From Piscinibacter gummiphilus (lineage in GTDB: Bacteria > Pseudomonadota > Gammaproteobacteria > Burkholderiales > Burkholderiaceae_C), in assembly GCF_002116905.1 (NCBI RefSeq), contig NZ_CP015118.1:3348001-3412000 (forward strand): a stretch of DNA of 64,000 nt, given 5' to 3'. Positions 16,687 to 26,484 of this stretch are shown in pieces. Positions within the stretch are counted from its first letter, which is position 1, and every line of letters starts with the position of its first letter. The position numbers and the translations under genes were made by a program. The notes under the pieces were generated by a model that searched no databases, had not been told where the DNA came from, and was given only the letters and a program-made list of their open reading frames with translations.

Positions 16687-17805
16687 TCACTGCGGCGCGG
16701 GCGCCTGGGCCTTGATGTACGCCACCAGCGCGTCGAGTTCCGGGTCGGTCAGGTCGACCTTCGGCATCACCGGCGGGTAGCCCTTGACGGAGCGGGCGGT
16801 GGGGTTGCGGATGAAGTCGCGCAGGTAGGCCTCGTCGACCTTGGCCTGCGAGCCGTCGTCCATCGACTCCATCTTCCCGAAGAGGCCCTTCCACGTGGGG
16901 CCGACGATGGTGCGGCCGTCGATGCTGTGGCACGCCACGCAGCCCTTGGCACCGGCGAGCGCGCGGCCCTTGTCGACGAGCGGGTCGCCGGTGCCCTCGG
17001 CGGCCTTCGCCCGCGCGGCGAGCGCCATCGTGAACGTGGGCTGCTTCGCGAGCCAGGCCTTGTACGCCTCCTCCGACTCCACCACGACGAAGCCGCGCAT
17101 GTTCGGATGCCCCACACCGCACAGCTGAGCGCACATCGATTCGTAGCGCCCGTTCACCGTGGGCGTGAACCAGAAGCTGCTCACCTGCCCCGGCACGATG
17201 TTCATGCGGGCGCGAAAGGGCGGGACGAAGAAGTCGTGCAGCACGTCGTTCGAGCGCATCAGCACCTGCACGGGCCGGTCCTTCGGCAGGTGCACCTCGT
17301 TGCCGATGACGAGCACGTCGTCGAGCGCCCGCGTGTCGGACGGGTCGAGGCCGAACGGGTTGTCGGGTTTCACGAAGCGCGCATCGCTGCCGCCCAGCGC
17401 GCCATCGCCGCCCTGCAGCCGGAAGCGCCATTGCCACTGCTCGCCGAGCACCTCCAGCACCAGGGCGTCCTTCGGTGGCCGCACGTAGTCGGCGTACACG
17501 ACGAGGCCCGGGGCGAGCAGGCCCACGATGCCGACGGTGGTGATGCCGATCAGCCAGCGTTCGAGCTTGTGGTTCTCGGGTTCGTACGAGGCGCGGTGAC
17601 CGTCACGGTGGCGGTAGCGCCACAGCACCCAGACGAGGAACAGGCCGATGGCGACGAAGAAGATGCCGGTGATCAGGAAGGTGATCCACAGCGTGTGGTC
17701 CATGCGGTCCCAGTTGGACGCGAGCGGGGTCGTCCACCATGGGGTGAGCCAATGGAACAGCAGCGATCCGAGTACGACGAGGAGCAGGACAACGGTGATC
17801 GCCAT
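16687..17805 (-). CDS. ctaC: Cytochrome c oxidase subunit II with fused cytochrome c domain
   Basis: The 372-residue protein has two N-terminal membrane helices, the aromatic electron entry patch EQWQWRFR, and CuA ligands H190, C225, C229, H233 and M236 (MCAQLCGVGHPNM). A C-terminal cytochrome c domain with CVACH (C289, C292, H293) makes this a caa3 oxidase, able to accept electrons through its own heme c. It is upstream of subunit I in the same operon, 10 bases away. No lipobox is visible at its N-terminus. Confidence 0.95.
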   Translation of the reverse strand: MAITVVLLLVVLGSLLFHWLTPWWTTPLASNWDRMDHTLWITFLITGIFFVAIGLFLVWVLWRYRHRDGHRASYEPENHKLERWLIGITTVGIVGLLAPGLVVYADYVRPPKDALVLEVLGEQWQWRFRLQGGDGALGGSDARFVKPDNPFGLDPSDTRALDDVLVIGNEVHLPKDRPVQVLMRSNDVLHDFFVPPFRARMNIVPGQVSSFWFTPTVNGRYESMCAQLCGVGHPNMRGFVVVESEEAYKAWLAKQPTFTMALAARAKAAEGTGDPLVDKGRALAGAKGCVACHSIDGRTIVGPTWKGLFGKMESMDDGSQAKVDEAYLRDFIRNPTARSVKGYPPVMPKVDLTDPELDALVAYIKAQAPAPQ

Positions 17806-17827
17806 GGCGGATGTCCGTGCCCGGCCT

Positions 17828-18364
17828 TCACGCGGGCCGGTGTGCCTCGGTCGGAGGCCTGGCGAGGCGGCGGTAGAGCACCGCCGCGGTCACCCCGAAA
17901 ACGATGTGCGCGATCGCGGTGCCGACGCCTTGCAACTCGGCGAACCACGGGAACCAGTGCACCATCAGGTGGAAGTTGAGGCCGTACAGCAGCAGGCCGA
18001 ACACCGCGCCCATCCCGACCAGGGTGGTGGTGTCGTCGTCGCCATGCACCCCCGCGGCCACGAACCCGAGCACGAGGCCGAATCCGATGCCGAGCATGTA
18101 GTGGATGACCAGTGCCGTGGCGACGGTGCCGAGGTCGAAGACGTGCGGTGTCGACCACATCGCCTCGGGCCCGAGCAGCAGCGCGGCGACCATCTGCGAG
18201 AGGCGCCACGCCCCGGTGGTGCCGGGTGCGAACGCGGACCACAGCAGCTCCAGGGCCATCAACACGGCGCCGCCGGCGAATCCGGCGACGGCCGCGGCGG
18301 TCCAGTCGAACGGGCGCCGCTCCCAGCGGTGCAGGTGAAGGGGAATGTCCATGATCGCCTCCAA
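17828..18364 (-). CDS. Polytopic membrane protein upstream of the caa3 oxidase genes
   Basis: This protein of 178 residues (174 if the in-frame ATG at 18352 is used) has about five hydrophobic helices and several histidines in the membrane part (ALVIHYMLGIGFG, FHLMVHWFPWF, AIAHIVFG). I do not recognise a named family. It sits 22 bases before ctaC on the same strand, so it is probably co-transcribed with the oxidase; a role in assembly is only a guess. Confidence 0.6.
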   Translation of the reverse strand: MEAIMDIPLHLHRWERRPFDWTAAAVAGFAGGAVLMALELLWSAFAPGTTGAWRLSQMVAALLLGPEAMWSTPHVFDLGTVATALVIHYMLGIGFGLVLGFVAAGVHGDDDTTTLVGMGAVFGLLLYGLNFHLMVHWFPWFAELQGVGTAIAHIVFGVTAAVLYRRLARPPTEAHRPA

Positions 18365-18416
18365 CGAACGGCGTCACGCGAGCGTGGCGGAACCTCGAAC
18401 CTCCTGAAAGGGGAAC

Positions 18417-18932
18417 TCAGGGGAATGCGGGAATGTTCGGTTCCACGCCTTCGAAGTGGCCTTCGGGGTGCAAGGTCTGCAGCAGCTGCTCGATCTCGTC
18501 CACGCGCTGGCGCGGCACGTCGACCATCAGGAGGATCTCGCCCTTCTTCAGCGCCGACGCGAACCGGGCGAGCCGGTTGCTCGGCGTGGACACGCCGATC
18601 ATGCTCGACGACCACGCCCCGATGAGCCCGCCGACGAATCCGAGCACGGCGACCATGCCCCACTGGGGCTCGTCACCCACGATGGGGAAGAACACCGCGG
18701 CCAGCAGCCCGACCACGATGCCGGCGCCACCGCCGATCACGAGGCCCGCCTGCGCGGAGCGCACGACGTCGGAGGTCTGCAGGAGGTTCGCGGCGTGGAG
18801 GCCGGTCATGTCGGCTTCGTCGTCGGCGACGAAGTGGATGTGCCGTTCGCTGACGCGGGCCAGCAACAGGTCGTTCATGGTCCGACGGGCACTCGCCAGG
18901 TCGGGCAGCAGCCAGTAGATGCGCTTGCGCAT
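18417..18932 (-). CDS. Conserved membrane protein with glycine-rich central helices
   Basis: The 171-residue protein starts at the ATG at 18932, preceded by GAGGAG; the longer frame to 19052 has no ribosome site. Order: a soluble N-terminal part with RERHIH-like residues, two glycine-rich membrane helices (AGLVIGGGAGIVVGLLAAVFF and MVAVLGFVGGLIGAW) and a C-terminal ferredoxin-like half (EILLMVDVPRQRVDEIEQLL). This layout resembles DUF1269/general-stress type proteins. Function unknown. Confidence 0.6.
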   Translation of the reverse strand: MRKRIYWLLPDLASARRTMNDLLLARVSERHIHFVADDEADMTGLHAANLLQTSDVVRSAQAGLVIGGGAGIVVGLLAAVFFPIVGDEPQWGMVAVLGFVGGLIGAWSSSMIGVSTPSNRLARFASALKKGEILLMVDVPRQRVDEIEQLLQTLHPEGHFEGVEPNIPAFP

Positions 18933-19083
18933 GATGTGCTCCTCTTCGCGTGGTTGAACTTTGCGAAAGACGTGCTCTTGCGACCTTATACACCCGGGCC
19001 CTGCCCCCTTCAAGACGAGACTATCCCGCGGTCGCGGTGGTCCTTCGAACACCGGCCGCGGGGAATGACGCGTCAGAGACGCC

Positions 19084-20604
<1,521 letters not shown>

Positions 20605-20652
20605 GGTGACTCTCCAGGGGGTTGAAAGAAGGAATCGAACACCTGTCCTGGC

Positions 20653-20667
20653 GCATCTCGCGTGCCA
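20653..20667 (-). promoter_or_regulatory. Sigma-54 (-24/-12) promoter of the aldehyde dehydrogenase gene
   Basis: On the minus strand it reads TGGCACGCGAGATGC, with GG and GC exactly 10 bases apart. It lies 48 bases upstream of the exaC ATG. The -12 element is ATGC, one base off the TTGC ideal. Confidence 0.7.
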
Positions 20668-20729
20668 GCCTTCGATGCCTCGAAAAGCACCCTCCGCACC
20701 CGTCGCTTTCGAGGGAAAGCCCCGCCCGG

Positions 20730-20759
20730 GTGTGCCACCGTGTGACACCCGGTGTGCCA
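20730..20759. promoter_or_regulatory. Pair of GTGTGCCA repeats, putative activator binding site
   Basis: GTGTGCCA occurs at 20730-20737 and 20752-20759, 22 bp apart (two helical turns), within a larger context with GGGTGT and ACACCC arms. The pair is 63-106 bp upstream of the exaC sigma-54 promoter, the usual place for enhancer sites. The same core recurs at the other sigma-54 promoters of this cluster. Confidence 0.55.
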
Positions 20760-20851
20760 TCGCTGTCCCGAGGCGGACCGACCGCCACGCGACGCACCGG
20801 GCCGGCGGCCTGCACGCGACTTGCAGGCGTCACCGACAGGAGGAACGCGCG

Positions 20852-20965
20852 ATGGACCACCACCCCGAATCCGGACCGCCCAAAGCACTGAAGGCCGAGC
20901 GCCTGTTGGCGCTGGCCTTCGTGCTGGTGTTGCTGTGCGCCCTGCCGGCGCTGCTGCTGGGCTGA
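20852..20965 (+). CDS. Small single-helix membrane protein (37 residues)
   Basis: A strong ribosome site (CAGGAGG) precedes the ATG at 20852. The product has a charged N-terminus (DHHPESGPPKALKAER) and one membrane helix (LLALAFVLVLLCALPALLLG) at the very C-terminus. It lies between the divergent aldehyde dehydrogenase gene and the convergent cytochrome gene. I know no named family; its place suggests a link with the alcohol oxidation genes. Confidence 0.6.
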   Translation: MDHHPESGPPKALKAERLLALAFVLVLLCALPALLLG

Positions 20966-20973
20966 GGCGTCCG

Positions 20974-21411
20974 TCAGTGCGGTGGCGCGGCGGCCCGCGC
21001 CGCGTCCACGGACGTCGTGCGTTTCGGCGGATCCAACGGGCGGGTCTCGACGAACGTGCGGATCGCCCAGATCTCGTCGTCGCGCAGCACGCCACGCCAC
21101 GGCGGCATGTGCACGACGCCGGCGCGCACCTTGCCGTCGAGCACGGAGCGCAGGTAGTAGGTGTCGACGTCGCGGAGGCAGTGCGACTTCAGCGCGGCAT
21201 CGGCCAGGCGGCGGCAGAAGCCGTCGAGGCGGCGCAGGTCGGGCGCCTCGGCCATCGGCGACACGGCCTGGTCGCCGTGGCAGGCCGCGCAGTGGGCCGC
21301 ATAGGCGGCGCGGCCGGGTTCGATCGCGGCCGGGTCGCCCCGCAGCGGGTTCGGGGGAGCGGCGAGCGCCGGCGCGGCGGCCGCCAGCAGAACGAGATGA
21401 ACGAAACGCAT
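20974..21411 (-). CDS. Periplasmic c-type cytochrome of the quinoprotein alcohol dehydrogenase operon
   Basis: The 145-residue protein has a signal peptide (LLAAAAPALA) and one heme c motif, CAACH (C41, C44, H45), with a probable methionine ligand in HMPPW. Size and context fit a cytochrome c-550-like acceptor of the PQQ dehydrogenase. It is the third gene of the operon starting at 23881. The ATG at 21411 is taken because the signal peptide begins there. Confidence 0.8.
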   Translation of the reverse strand: MRFVHLVLLAAAAPALAAPPNPLRGDPAAIEPGRAAYAAHCAACHGDQAVSPMAEAPDLRRLDGFCRRLADAALKSHCLRDVDTYYLRSVLDGKVRAGVVHMPPWRGVLRDDEIWAIRTFVETRPLDPPKRTTSVDAARAAAPPH

Positions 21412-21425
21412 GCGAATCTCCAGGG

Positions 21426-22004
21426 TCACCAGCCGTCCGGGCACCCGGTGCAGCCGTCGAAGTTGGCGTCGGGGAAGATCGCGAAGCGGAACACCGCGCC
21501 GCGCAGGTCCGCGCCCTTCAGGTTCGTGCCGTTGAACTTCGCCTCCTGCAGATCGGCGTCGTTGAGCTTCGCGCCCTCCAGGTTCGTCAGCACGAAGCGG
21601 ACGGCCTCGAGGTTCGCCGAGCGCAGGTCCGCACCGCGCAGGTCGGCCCGGAAGAAGCGGGCCTGCTCCAGGTCCGTGCCGACGAGGATGGCGTGGCGCA
21701 TCGACACGCCCGGCGCGTTGAGCGCGTAGGCACGCGCCGCCGTCAGGTCGGCGCCGTCGAGCACTGCGCCGGCGAGGTTCGCCGAACGCAGGTTCGCGCG
21801 GTTGAGCTTCGCGCCGGTGAAGTCGACGCCGCGCAGGTCCTTCCCGACCAGGTTCGCGTGGCGCAGGTCCGCGCCGGGACACTGAGCGTAAGGCCAGAGG
21901 TGGCAGCCGCCGATGACGGTCACCTCCGGCGCCGCCGCAGGCTGGGCGAAGGCCGCTCCGCCCGCCAGGCCGAGACACAGCGCGAGGAGCGGCCCCGGCC
22001 TCAT
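21426..22004 (-). CDS. Exported pentapeptide-repeat protein in the quinoprotein operon
   Basis: This 192-residue protein has a signal peptide (ALCLGLAGGAAFA) followed by more than 20 A(D/N)LXX-type pentapeptides (ADLRH ANLVG KDLRG ... ADLRG), expected to form a right-handed beta helix. Four cysteines flank the repeat (GGCHLWPYAQC at the start, GCTGCPDG at the end). Its ATG overlaps the stop of the alcohol dehydrogenase (ATGA). Its role there is not established. Confidence 0.75.
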   Translation of the reverse strand: MRPGPLLALCLGLAGGAAFAQPAAAPEVTVIGGCHLWPYAQCPGADLRHANLVGKDLRGVDFTGAKLNRANLRSANLAGAVLDGADLTAARAYALNAPGVSMRHAILVGTDLEQARFFRADLRGADLRSANLEAVRFVLTNLEGAKLNDADLQEAKFNGTNLKGADLRGAVFRFAIFPDANFDGCTGCPDGW

Positions 22005-23881
22005 TTGGAGGCCACCTTCCGGCCTTCCGCGCGCGGCAGCTTGAACACCCAGTAGCTGCCGCCCTGCGTGATCTGCTTCGTCAGGTCGGCCATGTCGCCA
22101 CCCCAGAGCGGTACGGCGCCGCCGTAGCCGCTGGACAGGCCGATGTACTGCTCGCCGTCCTGCTCCCACGTGATGGGCACCGACACCACGCCCGAGCCTG
22201 TCTGGTACTTCCACAGCTCCTTGCCGGTCTTCGCGTCGAAGGCCTTCACGAAGCCGTCGGACGTGCCGGTGATCAGCAGCCCGCCGGCCGTGGTCAGCGT
22301 GCCGGCCCACAGCGGGAACTTCTCCTTGTTCTCCCACACGATGCGACCGGTCTTCGGATCGATCGCGCGCAGCGTGCCCACGTGGTCGTCGTACAGGCGC
22401 TTGATCCGGAAGCCCTGGCCCAGGTAGGCCGAGCCCGGCTTGTACGTCACGTGTTCGGTCCAGTAGTCCATCGCCCAGTGGTTGCCGGGGATGTAGAACA
22501 GCCCGGTGTCCGGCGAGTACGACATCGGCATCCAGTTGGTGCCGCCGAGGAATGGCGGCGACACGAACACGGCCTTGCCCTTCTCGGCGCCGGCCTCCGG
22601 CAGCGGCGGGCGGTTGCCGGTCTCGATGGGCCGGCCGCTCTTCAGGTCGAAGCCCTTCGCCCACGTGATGCCATCGACGAACGGCCACGCGTTGATCAGC
22701 GACGTGGGCTTGTTCGGGTAGCCCGCGCCGGTCGCGAGCTTCTCGCGGTCGGTCACGAAGAAGTAACCGTTGCGGTCCGCATGCGCGCTCGCCTTCACGA
22801 GCTTTCCGGTCTTCGGGTCCTTGTACTCGAACAGCACCACGGAGTTGTTGCCCGAGAAGTCCCACGCGTCGTTCGGCGTGTGCTGGTAGAAGCCTTTCAA
22901 CTCGCCGGTGCTGGCGTCGACGTAGGCCTGGCCCGAGGTGAAGAGGCTGTCCCACTCCAGCGGGTTGCCGCCCTCGGCCGTGCGCTTCCAGGTGTTCCAC
23001 GGCGCGGGGTTGCCCGACCCGATCACGATGGTGTTCGTATCGGGGTCGAACGACGCGGTCTGCCACGGCGCGCCGCCGCCCTGCTTCCACGACTCGGTGA
23101 GGTTGCCGTCCCTGTCGCGCGGCCAGCTCGGGGCCTTCACGTCGCCGGTGGTGGTGCTGTCCTTGCCTTCGAGGCGGCCCATGTGGCCTTCCACCAGCGG
23201 CCGGGCCCAGACCTCGGCGCCGGTCTCCGGGTCGCGCGCGAACAGCCAGCCGAGCACGCCGAACTCGTCGCCCGAGCTGCCGTGCACGACGAGCACGCGG
23301 CCGCCCTTCTCGCGCACGATGAACGGCGCGCCGGTCATCGTGTAGCCCACCTTGTGGTCGCCGAACTTCTGGTTCCACGCGACGGCGCCGGTCTTCTTGT
23401 CGAGCGCGACGAGTCGCGCATCGAGCGTGCCGAAGTAGATCTTGTCGCCGTAGATCGCGGGCCCGCGGTTGACGACGTCGCAGCACGGGCGGATGTCGTC
23501 GGGCAGGCGGTGCTCGTAGGCCCACAGCTGGTGGCCGGTCTTCGCGTCGAGCGCGTACAGGCGCGAGTACGACGCGGTCACGTAGATCACGCCGTCGTGC
23601 ACGAGCGCCTGCGCCTCCTGGCCGCGCTGCTTCTCGCCGCCGAACGAGAAGGTCCAGGCGGGCACCAGCATGTCGACGTTGCGGGTGTTGATGCGTTTCG
23701 CCGGGCTGTGGCGCTGGGCCTTGAGGCCGAGGCCATAGCTGAGCACGTCGCCCGTGCTCTTGTCGTCGTGGGCGAGGTCGTCCCAGGCGACCTTGCCGCC
23801 GGCCGCGTGCGCGGCGCCGATCAGGAACGCGAGGGTGGTCGCCGCCAGCGGCGCGGCGATGCGGGTGAGGGTCGGTTGCAT
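22001..23881 (-). CDS. exaA: PQQ-dependent alcohol dehydrogenase (quinoprotein, ExaA type)
   Basis: The 626-residue periplasmic enzyme has a signal peptide ending at AHA (about residue 26), the vicinal cysteine disulfide C133-C134 (RPCCDVV) that covers PQQ, the NPAPWNTW segment and several WENKE/LWKYQTG tryptophan-docking propeller repeats. It oxidises primary alcohols to aldehydes and passes electrons to cytochrome c. The sequence around the catalytic aspartate (EWDSLFTSGQ) shows no extra aspartate two residues on, so a calcium type is more likely than a lanthanide type. A sigma-54 promoter is 58 bases upstream. Confidence 0.9.
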   Translation of the reverse strand: MQPTLTRIAAPLAATTLAFLIGAAHAAGGKVAWDDLAHDDKSTGDVLSYGLGLKAQRHSPAKRINTRNVDMLVPAWTFSFGGEKQRGQEAQALVHDGVIYVTASYSRLYALDAKTGHQLWAYEHRLPDDIRPCCDVVNRGPAIYGDKIYFGTLDARLVALDKKTGAVAWNQKFGDHKVGYTMTGAPFIVREKGGRVLVVHGSSGDEFGVLGWLFARDPETGAEVWARPLVEGHMGRLEGKDSTTTGDVKAPSWPRDRDGNLTESWKQGGGAPWQTASFDPDTNTIVIGSGNPAPWNTWKRTAEGGNPLEWDSLFTSGQAYVDASTGELKGFYQHTPNDAWDFSGNNSVVLFEYKDPKTGKLVKASAHADRNGYFFVTDREKLATGAGYPNKPTSLINAWPFVDGITWAKGFDLKSGRPIETGNRPPLPEAGAEKGKAVFVSPPFLGGTNWMPMSYSPDTGLFYIPGNHWAMDYWTEHVTYKPGSAYLGQGFRIKRLYDDHVGTLRAIDPKTGRIVWENKEKFPLWAGTLTTAGGLLITGTSDGFVKAFDAKTGKELWKYQTGSGVVSVPITWEQDGEQYIGLSSGYGGAVPLWGGDMADLTKQITQGGSYWVFKLPRAEGRKVASK

Positions 23882-23939
23882 GCTGGTATCCCGTATGGTT
23901 TGAGGTGGTCTGGGGCGGCCGGGCCGCAGGGGTCGAAGC

Positions 23940-23954
23940 GCAACATGCATGCCA
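23940..23954 (-). promoter_or_regulatory. Sigma-54 (-24/-12) promoter of the exaA operon
   Basis: The minus strand reads TGGCATGCATGTTGC, a near-perfect -24/-12 element with GG and GC 10 bases apart, 58 bases before the exaA ATG. It would drive exaA, the pentapeptide gene and the cytochrome gene. Confidence 0.85.
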
Positions 23955-24038
23955 CGCGGTCCTTCGTCGCGCAGGCGTCGCCACGCGAGGGAAAGCCCCG
24001 AGATCGGTGTTCAGCCTTGCCACAACGCACACGCCGCG

Positions 24039-24078
24039 GTGTGCCAGCGCGGACCGCGCCGCTGCCATCGCGGCACAC
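24039..24078. promoter_or_regulatory. Putative shared activator sites between exaA and the HiPIP gene
   Basis: GTGTGCCA at 24039-24046 and the inverted GTGTGCCG at 24071-24078 lie between the two divergent sigma-54 promoters (23940-23954 minus, 24097-24111 plus). The core is the same as upstream of exaC and of the PedF gene, so one activator could serve both directions. Confidence 0.5.
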
Positions 24079-24096
24079 GTTCACCCGGTTCTCGCG

Positions 24097-24111
24097 TGGC
24101 ATGTGTGTTGC
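24097..24111 (+). promoter_or_regulatory. Sigma-54 (-24/-12) promoter of the HiPIP gene
   Basis: The plus strand reads TGGCATGTGTGTTGC with correct GG-N10-GC spacing, 36 bases upstream of the ATG at 24148. Confidence 0.85.
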
Positions 24112-24147
24112 CTCAGAGGCCTCCGTTCATCCACGGAAGGAAACCCC

Positions 24148-24456
24148 ATGACACCCATCACCCGCCGCCACTTCGTCGTCTGCGCCTGCGTGGCCGCGCC
24201 ATTGCCGCTGCGTGCCCAGACGCCTTCGCGCGTCGACGAGGCCGGCGAACAGGCCGTGGCCCTCGGCTACAAGCACGACACCGCGAAGGTCGACCAGGCG
24301 AAGTACCCGAAACACACGGCCGCGCAGAAGTGCGCGAACTGTTCGTTCTGGCAAGGCAAGCCCGACGAGCCCTGGGCGGGCTGCGCGATGTTCGGCCGCA
24401 AGCAGATCGCCGGGCCGGGCTGGTGTGCGGCGTGGGCCGCGGCGCCCGCGAAGTGA
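24148..24456 (+). CDS. High-potential iron-sulfur protein (HiPIP)
   Basis: This 102-residue protein has a twin-arginine-like signal (ITRRHFVVCACVAA) and four cysteines, C62, C65, C79 and C93, in the CxxC-13-C-13-C spacing of HiPIPs, which hold a 4Fe-4S cluster and act as soluble periplasmic electron carriers to oxidases or reaction centres. Its own sigma-54 promoter and position opposite exaA make it likely to serve alcohol oxidation, beside the c-type cytochromes. Confidence 0.9.
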   Translation: MTPITRRHFVVCACVAAPLPLRAQTPSRVDEAGEQAVALGYKHDTAKVDQAKYPKHTAAQKCANCSFWQGKPDEPWAGCAMFGRKQIAGPGWCAAWAAAPAK

Positions 24457-24460
24457 CGGA

Positions 24461-26452
24461 TCAGGGCGTCTCGGCGCCCTGCCCGCGCAGCCGGCGGTAG
24501 ATGGTGTTGCGGCTGATGCCCAGCTGCTTCGACGCCGCCGAGATGTTGCCGCCGAGCGCTTCGAGCGTCGAGCGGATCAGCTCGATCTCGGCCTGCTCCA
24601 GCGTGTGGGCCGGCACGGCCGCGGCGGGACGCGGCACTTCGGGCACCGGCAACGGTTCCGCGGCGAGGCACACCGGCGCGGGCGCGGGGGTGTGGCCGGC
24701 CTGCCGCGCCTCCTCCAGGAAGTCGTCCGACAGGTGGGCCGTGGTGATCTCGTGTTCGCCGGCCGACATCACGGCCGCCGTGCGCAGCACGTTCGCGAGC
24801 TGGCGGATGTTGCCGGGCCACGCATAGCGGCGGAACAGCGCACGCACCGGGCTGCTGAGGTCGGGCGGGTCCTGCGGTCGTTCGGCCATCAGGATGCGGC
24901 GGGCCACGGCCTCGAGGTCGGTGCGTTCGCGCAACGCCGGCAGCTTGAGCGCCAGGCCGTTCAGGCGGTAGTACAGGTCCTCGCGGAACGTGTGCTGGTC
25001 GATCATCTCGCGCAGGTTCCGGTGCGTGGCACCGATCAGCATGATGTCGATGGGGATGGACCGCGTGCTGCCGAGCGGCGTGACGCTGCGCTCCTGCAGC
25101 ACGCGCAGCAGGCGGGCCTGCAGCGGCAGCGGCATGTCGCCGATCTCGTCGAGGAAGAGCGTGCCGCCATTGGCCTGCACGAGCCGGCCCGGTGCGCCCT
25201 TGCGCCGGGCGCCGGTGAACGCACCGTCTTCGTAGCCGAACAGTTCGGCCTCGATCAGCGACTCGGGGATGGACGCGCAGTTCACCGCGACGAAGGGTGC
25301 GTTGCGCCGGCTGGAGTCGTGGTGCACCGCCCGCGCGAGCAGCTCCTTGCCAGTGCCGGTCTCGCCGAGCACGAGCAGCGGGATGTCGCGATCGAGCACG
25401 CGGCGCACCTTCTGCACGAGCACGTCGAGCTGCGGGTCGCCGGTGCGCAGGTACTGCAGGCCCGAGAACGCCGGCGGCTGCGCCGCGGCGGGCTCCACGC
25501 GGCGCACGGCGGGCGCGCGCGGCGCGGCTGCGGCCTCGTCGCCATCGGCCATGCCGAGCCCCGCGACCACGGGCCGCGACGGCCAGTCGAACCGCGCGCT
25601 CACATGGAACGGGCGCCCGTCGGGCAGCGTGAGCTGCATGGGCGCGGACATGGGCATGCGGAAGTGGTCGTAGACCGCCGACGGCGTGGTGCCGAACAGC
25701 GAGGCGAGGCTCTGCGCGCGCAGCGAGGCGCCGCTGTGGCCCAGCTGCTCGAGCGCGCTGGGATTGGCGCCGATGATGCGCCCGTCCGGGCCCACGACGA
25801 GGATGCCCTCGAGCAGCGTGCCGATGAATTCCGCGCGGCTGTGGAAGTGCAGGCGCAGGCGGTGGTTGTAGTCGTCGGAGAGCCAGTGGTTCTCGATCAT
25901 GCGTGCGGACATGCGCACGAGGCCCATCGTGTGCTGGTGGTAGCCGCGGTGGTCGCCGGTGACGTCGAGCACGCCCAGCATGCTGCCGCGCGGGTCGAAG
26001 ATGGGCGACGCGGAACACGTGAGGAAACTGTTCGCCAGCATGTAGTGTTCGTTCGCGTGGACCAGCGTGGGCGCCTCCTCGAACAGCGCGGTGCCGATGG
26101 CGTTGGTGCCCTTGGAGTGTTCGGCCCAGTTCTCTCCAGGGGCCAGCGCGACCTTCTGCGCGCGCTGCAGGAAGTCGTCGTCGCCCACCGAATGGAGGAT
26201 GGTGCCCTGCGCGTCGGTGAGGACGATCATGCTCTGCGTGTTGACGATCTGCTCGAACAGCAGGTGCATGACCGGCGCGGCGTGCAGGCACAGGCGGCGG
26301 TTGCGCTCGCGGGCCACCGCGAGGTCGCTGCGCACGAGCGGGTCGAAGTCGCGCCGTTCACCGCGGGTCAGGCCCAGCGCCTCGCTGCGCTGGTGGGCCC
26401 GTTCGATGAGCCCGTCGCGCGGGGTGGCGGATGCGTTCAGCTCGGAGGTCAT
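24461..26452 (-). CDS. acoR: AcoR-family sigma-54 dependent transcriptional activator
   Basis: This 663-residue protein has an N-terminal GAF-type sensor (MIVLTDAQGTIL ... TNAIGTAL), a PAS-like segment (LLEGILVVGPDGRIIGANPSALEQLG), an AAA+ domain with Walker A GETGTGKE, the sigma-54 contact loop GAFTGA and LFLDEIGD, and a Fis-type HTH (ISAASKQLGISRNTIYRRL). The true start is the ATG at 26452; the frame is open further upstream. AcoR-type regulators activate acetoin and alcohol oxidation genes. It lies amid four sigma-54 promoters, so it is the obvious activator of this cluster. The exact inducer is not known. Confidence 0.88.
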   Translation of the reverse strand: MTSELNASATPRDGLIERAHQRSEALGLTRGERRDFDPLVRSDLAVARERNRRLCLHAAPVMHLLFEQIVNTQSMIVLTDAQGTILHSVGDDDFLQRAQKVALAPGENWAEHSKGTNAIGTALFEEAPTLVHANEHYMLANSFLTCSASPIFDPRGSMLGVLDVTGDHRGYHQHTMGLVRMSARMIENHWLSDDYNHRLRLHFHSRAEFIGTLLEGILVVGPDGRIIGANPSALEQLGHSGASLRAQSLASLFGTTPSAVYDHFRMPMSAPMQLTLPDGRPFHVSARFDWPSRPVVAGLGMADGDEAAAAPRAPAVRRVEPAAAQPPAFSGLQYLRTGDPQLDVLVQKVRRVLDRDIPLLVLGETGTGKELLARAVHHDSSRRNAPFVAVNCASIPESLIEAELFGYEDGAFTGARRKGAPGRLVQANGGTLFLDEIGDMPLPLQARLLRVLQERSVTPLGSTRSIPIDIMLIGATHRNLREMIDQHTFREDLYYRLNGLALKLPALRERTDLEAVARRILMAERPQDPPDLSSPVRALFRRYAWPGNIRQLANVLRTAAVMSAGEHEITTAHLSDDFLEEARQAGHTPAPAPVCLAAEPLPVPEVPRPAAAVPAHTLEQAEIELIRSTLEALGGNISAASKQLGISRNTIYRRLRGQGAETP

Positions 26453-26484
26453 GACATCGATCTCGTGCGGGTTCCGGAGGCATC

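Noticed and set aside
14925..16715. A 596-codon open frame on the plus strand opposite the caa3 subunit I gene
   Set aside because: It is the GC-driven antisense shadow of ctaD, rich in His/Arg/Glu with no recognisable domain; ctaD is certain.
22001..23881. Lanthanide-dependent (XoxF/PedH-type) alcohol dehydrogenase
   Set aside because: The extra aspartate two residues after the catalytic one is not visible (EWDSLFTSG), so the calcium ExaA type is preferred.
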